Assembly (NCBI RefSeq): GCF_014203115.1
Contig: NZ_JACHIJ010000004.1
Location: 310,001-374,000, forward strand
Source: Afipia massiliensis
GTDB taxonomy: Bacteria > Pseudomonadota > Alphaproteobacteria > Rhizobiales > Xanthobacteraceae
DNA: 64,000 bases
Direction: 5' to 3'
Made by a program: the position numbers and the translations under genes. Numbering within the stretch: the stretch's first letter is position 1; every line of letters starts with the position of its first letter. Below, in pieces: positions 62,713 through 64,000 of this stretch. The notes under the pieces are model-generated. The model did not search any database. It saw only the letters and a list, made by a program, of their open reading frames with translations, and was not told the origin of the DNA.

Positions 62713-63458
62713 GCGGTGATACGAAAATCGACGCCGCCGAGGCCGAACGAACTTCCGGTCACCGCATGGCCTCTTTCCTGCGCGGCGCGCAACACGGCGG
62801 CCGGGTCGCGAACACGAAAAGTGAGTCCGCTCATGATCTCGCTGTCGCCTTCGACACACCGGATCCGGCAATTGACCAGAACAATCTCGGTGCCGGTTGC
62901 GGGAGCACCGATGATGCGGCTCCAGTGGTCCGCGAGTCCGCGCGGATCAGGGCTTGTCAGGATGACCTCCGTCAGCGCCGTCGTCACATCGTCGCGGATC
63001 GACTTGTCCCAGTCAGGGCCGGCCGGCGGATAGGCGCCGCGAATGTTGTCGCTGTCGGCGGTGTGATTGAACTCGATGAAAGCGGCGCGGCAATCGCGCG
63101 GATGAAGCTGGACGCCGAGATAGGGTGGACGATCGATGACGTGAGAAATCCGCACGCCGATGGCTTCAGCATTCTTCTGCCGTTCGCGCGGATCGGGACA
63201 GGACAGGATCGCCATGTAGCCGCCACGGCCGCCGGTCTTGTCGATGAACCGCCCGGCGGCGGTGCCCTCACGAAACGGGGCGACGACCTCAAGCAGGATT
63301 GTGTCGACCGGGAGCAGCGCATTCTCCAGGCCGTAGCGCGCCACATTGGGATCGCGGTAGCGGACCGTCAGCCCCATGATCGCCGCGATGTCGCCAACCA
63401 CCGGCTCAAGGTGCGGCGCGACCAGACAGATTTGCCGCATTCGTGTCGCGTCAGTCAT
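62709..63458 (-). CDS. VOC/glyoxalase-like protein
   Basis: The 249-residue protein has two weakly similar halves (MRQICLVAPHLEPVVGDIAAIMGL and TEVILTSPDPRGLADHWSRIIG), typical of the VOC superfamily, in which paired beta-alpha-beta-beta-beta units bind a metal. Segments GLTVRYRDP, VQLHPRDCRAAFIEFNHT and FRVRDPAAVLRAAQERGH suit this. The substrate is unknown. It is coupled to the acyl-CoA synthetase gene by a 4-bp overlap, so the two may act on the same compound. Confidence 0.75.
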   Translation of the reverse strand: MTDATRMRQICLVAPHLEPVVGDIAAIMGLTVRYRDPNVARYGLENALLPVDTILLEVVAPFREGTAAGRFIDKTGGRGGYMAILSCPDPRERQKNAEAIGVRISHVIDRPPYLGVQLHPRDCRAAFIEFNHTADSDNIRGAYPPAGPDWDKSIRDDVTTALTEVILTSPDPRGLADHWSRIIGAPATGTEIVLVNCRIRCVEGDSEIMSGLTFRVRDPAAVLRAAQERGHAVTGSSFGLGGVDFRITA

Positions 63459-63547
63459 GCAGGCGCTCCAATGTCGCTCTTATTCATTGATAGGCGAGAT
63501 TTTCGGCGAGCACGATCCTCGAAAGCCAGAGCTCTCGCGATCACGCC

Positions 63548-64000
63548 TTAATGTCCCTTGAACACCGCCTTGCGCTTTTCCATGAAGGCCTTCGCGGCTT
63601 CGCGATGATCAGCGGTTTCCGAGCAGCGGGTGTGATGCGCGGACTCGGCGTCGAAGCAGGCTTCGAGCGACAGGGTTTCAGCATTGTTGATGTTGCGCTT
63701 GATGTAGCCCAGCGTCACAGTCGGTCCCTGCGCCAGCGACATGGCAAGTTCAGTCGCCGCGTCGGCCACATCGGCATCCGGGACAACCTTGGTGACCATC
63801 CCGAGCGCAAGGGCTTCCTGCGCCGTGAGGACGGGCGACATCAGATAAAGCTCGCGCGCCTTGGCGCTGCCGAGCATTTGCGTCAGGAAATATGTGCCGC
63901 CGTAATCGCCCGAGAAGCCGACCTTGGCAAACGCCGTCGTGATCTTGGCCGATACGCCGGCGACGCGCAGATCGCAGGACAGCGCGATCGACAGACCCGC
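63548..64000 (-). CDS. Enoyl-CoA hydratase/isomerase family protein, C-terminal part
   Basis: The frame is open to the end of the window, so the true start lies beyond it and about 150 residues are visible. They include AGLSIALSCDLRVAG (the second half of the oxyanion region), FAKVGFSGDYGGTYFLTQMLG with aspartate in place of a catalytic glutamate, and the usual C-terminus AFMEKRKAVFKGH. It lies 89 bp upstream of the VOC and acyl-CoA synthetase genes and is probably part of the same acyl-CoA pathway. Confidence 0.9.
   Translation of the reverse strand, partial: AGLSIALSCDLRVAGVSAKITTAFAKVGFSGDYGGTYFLTQMLGSAKARELYLMSPVLTAQEALALGMVTKVVPDADVADAATELAMSLAQGPTVTLGYIKRNINNAETLSLEACFDAESAHHTRCSETADHREAAKAFMEKRKAVFKGH

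Overview
The window reads as chromosome of a GC-rich alphaproteobacterium of the Bradyrhizobium / Rhodopseudomonas / Afipia group. The support is codon use, a urtABCDE-formamidase operon, several orphan branched-chain-type periplasmic binding proteins, BA14K-like and Omp25-like surface proteins, and Rhizobiales-type palindromic intergenic repeats. It holds about 52 real genes, one tRNA, several decayed genes and one small low-GC insert.

Positions 1-7.5 kb are mainly housekeeping: the end of an iron/haem/B12-type ABC importer, a K+/H+ antiporter, an MscS channel, sfsA, map and radC. From 7.5 to 17.3 kb there is a repeat-bearing intergenic region, an Inh-type secreted protein, a 2-hydroxyacid dehydrogenase co-transcribed with an NMT1-type ABC importer, a divergent creatininase-family amidohydrolase, a small His/Gly secreted protein with a clear terminator, a double-barrel porin and a membrane-anchored glutamate-synthase-like protein. 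From 17.6 to 24.1 kb lie a patatin and a minus-strand catabolic operon: lactonase-like MBL, tricarballylate-dehydrogenase-like flavoprotein, frameshifted binding protein, beta-hydroxyacid dehydrogenase and IclR regulator. A perfect operator-like palindrome sits in front of its flavoprotein. From 24.1 to 27.3 kb, a TonB receptor and a NicO/UreH-type transporter lie behind a perfect match to the NikR operator, which defines a nickel uptake unit.

Positions 27.5-38.5 kb hold an acyl-CoA catabolic region: two binding proteins, an acyl-CoA dehydrogenase, a CoA ligase, a TetR regulator and two crotonases. A 2-kb gene graveyard interrupts it. Positions 38.5-49.7 kb hold the most striking block, an amide/urea unit: urtABCDE-fmdA-fmdB facing a divergent two-gene signalling unit. 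The first signalling gene joins an NCS1-type transporter, a Cys-rich module, a histidine kinase and a receiver. The second is a LuxR-type response regulator. A sigma-54-like promoter fits the kinase gene. Urea use needs nickel for urease, so the NikR unit may serve the same physiology, although urease itself is not in the window.

At 52.35-58.58 kb a low-GC 6.1-kb segment is bracketed by 130-bp direct repeats that include the 5' half of a tRNA-Arg(CCT) gene. It carries a ribbon-helix-helix gene with twin palindromes, a disrupted sugar aminotransferase, a GT2 glycosyltransferase, a fused acetyltransferase/ketoisomerase (dTDP-3-amino-3,6-dideoxyhexose type) and a large GT-C membrane protein. It looks like a surface-polysaccharide cargo insertion with no integrase left. 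The remainder (58.6-64 kb) holds a YidB protein, a GlsB/YeaQ protein, an SDR, an ADP-forming acyl-CoA synthetase coupled to a VOC protein, and the C-terminal part of another crotonase.
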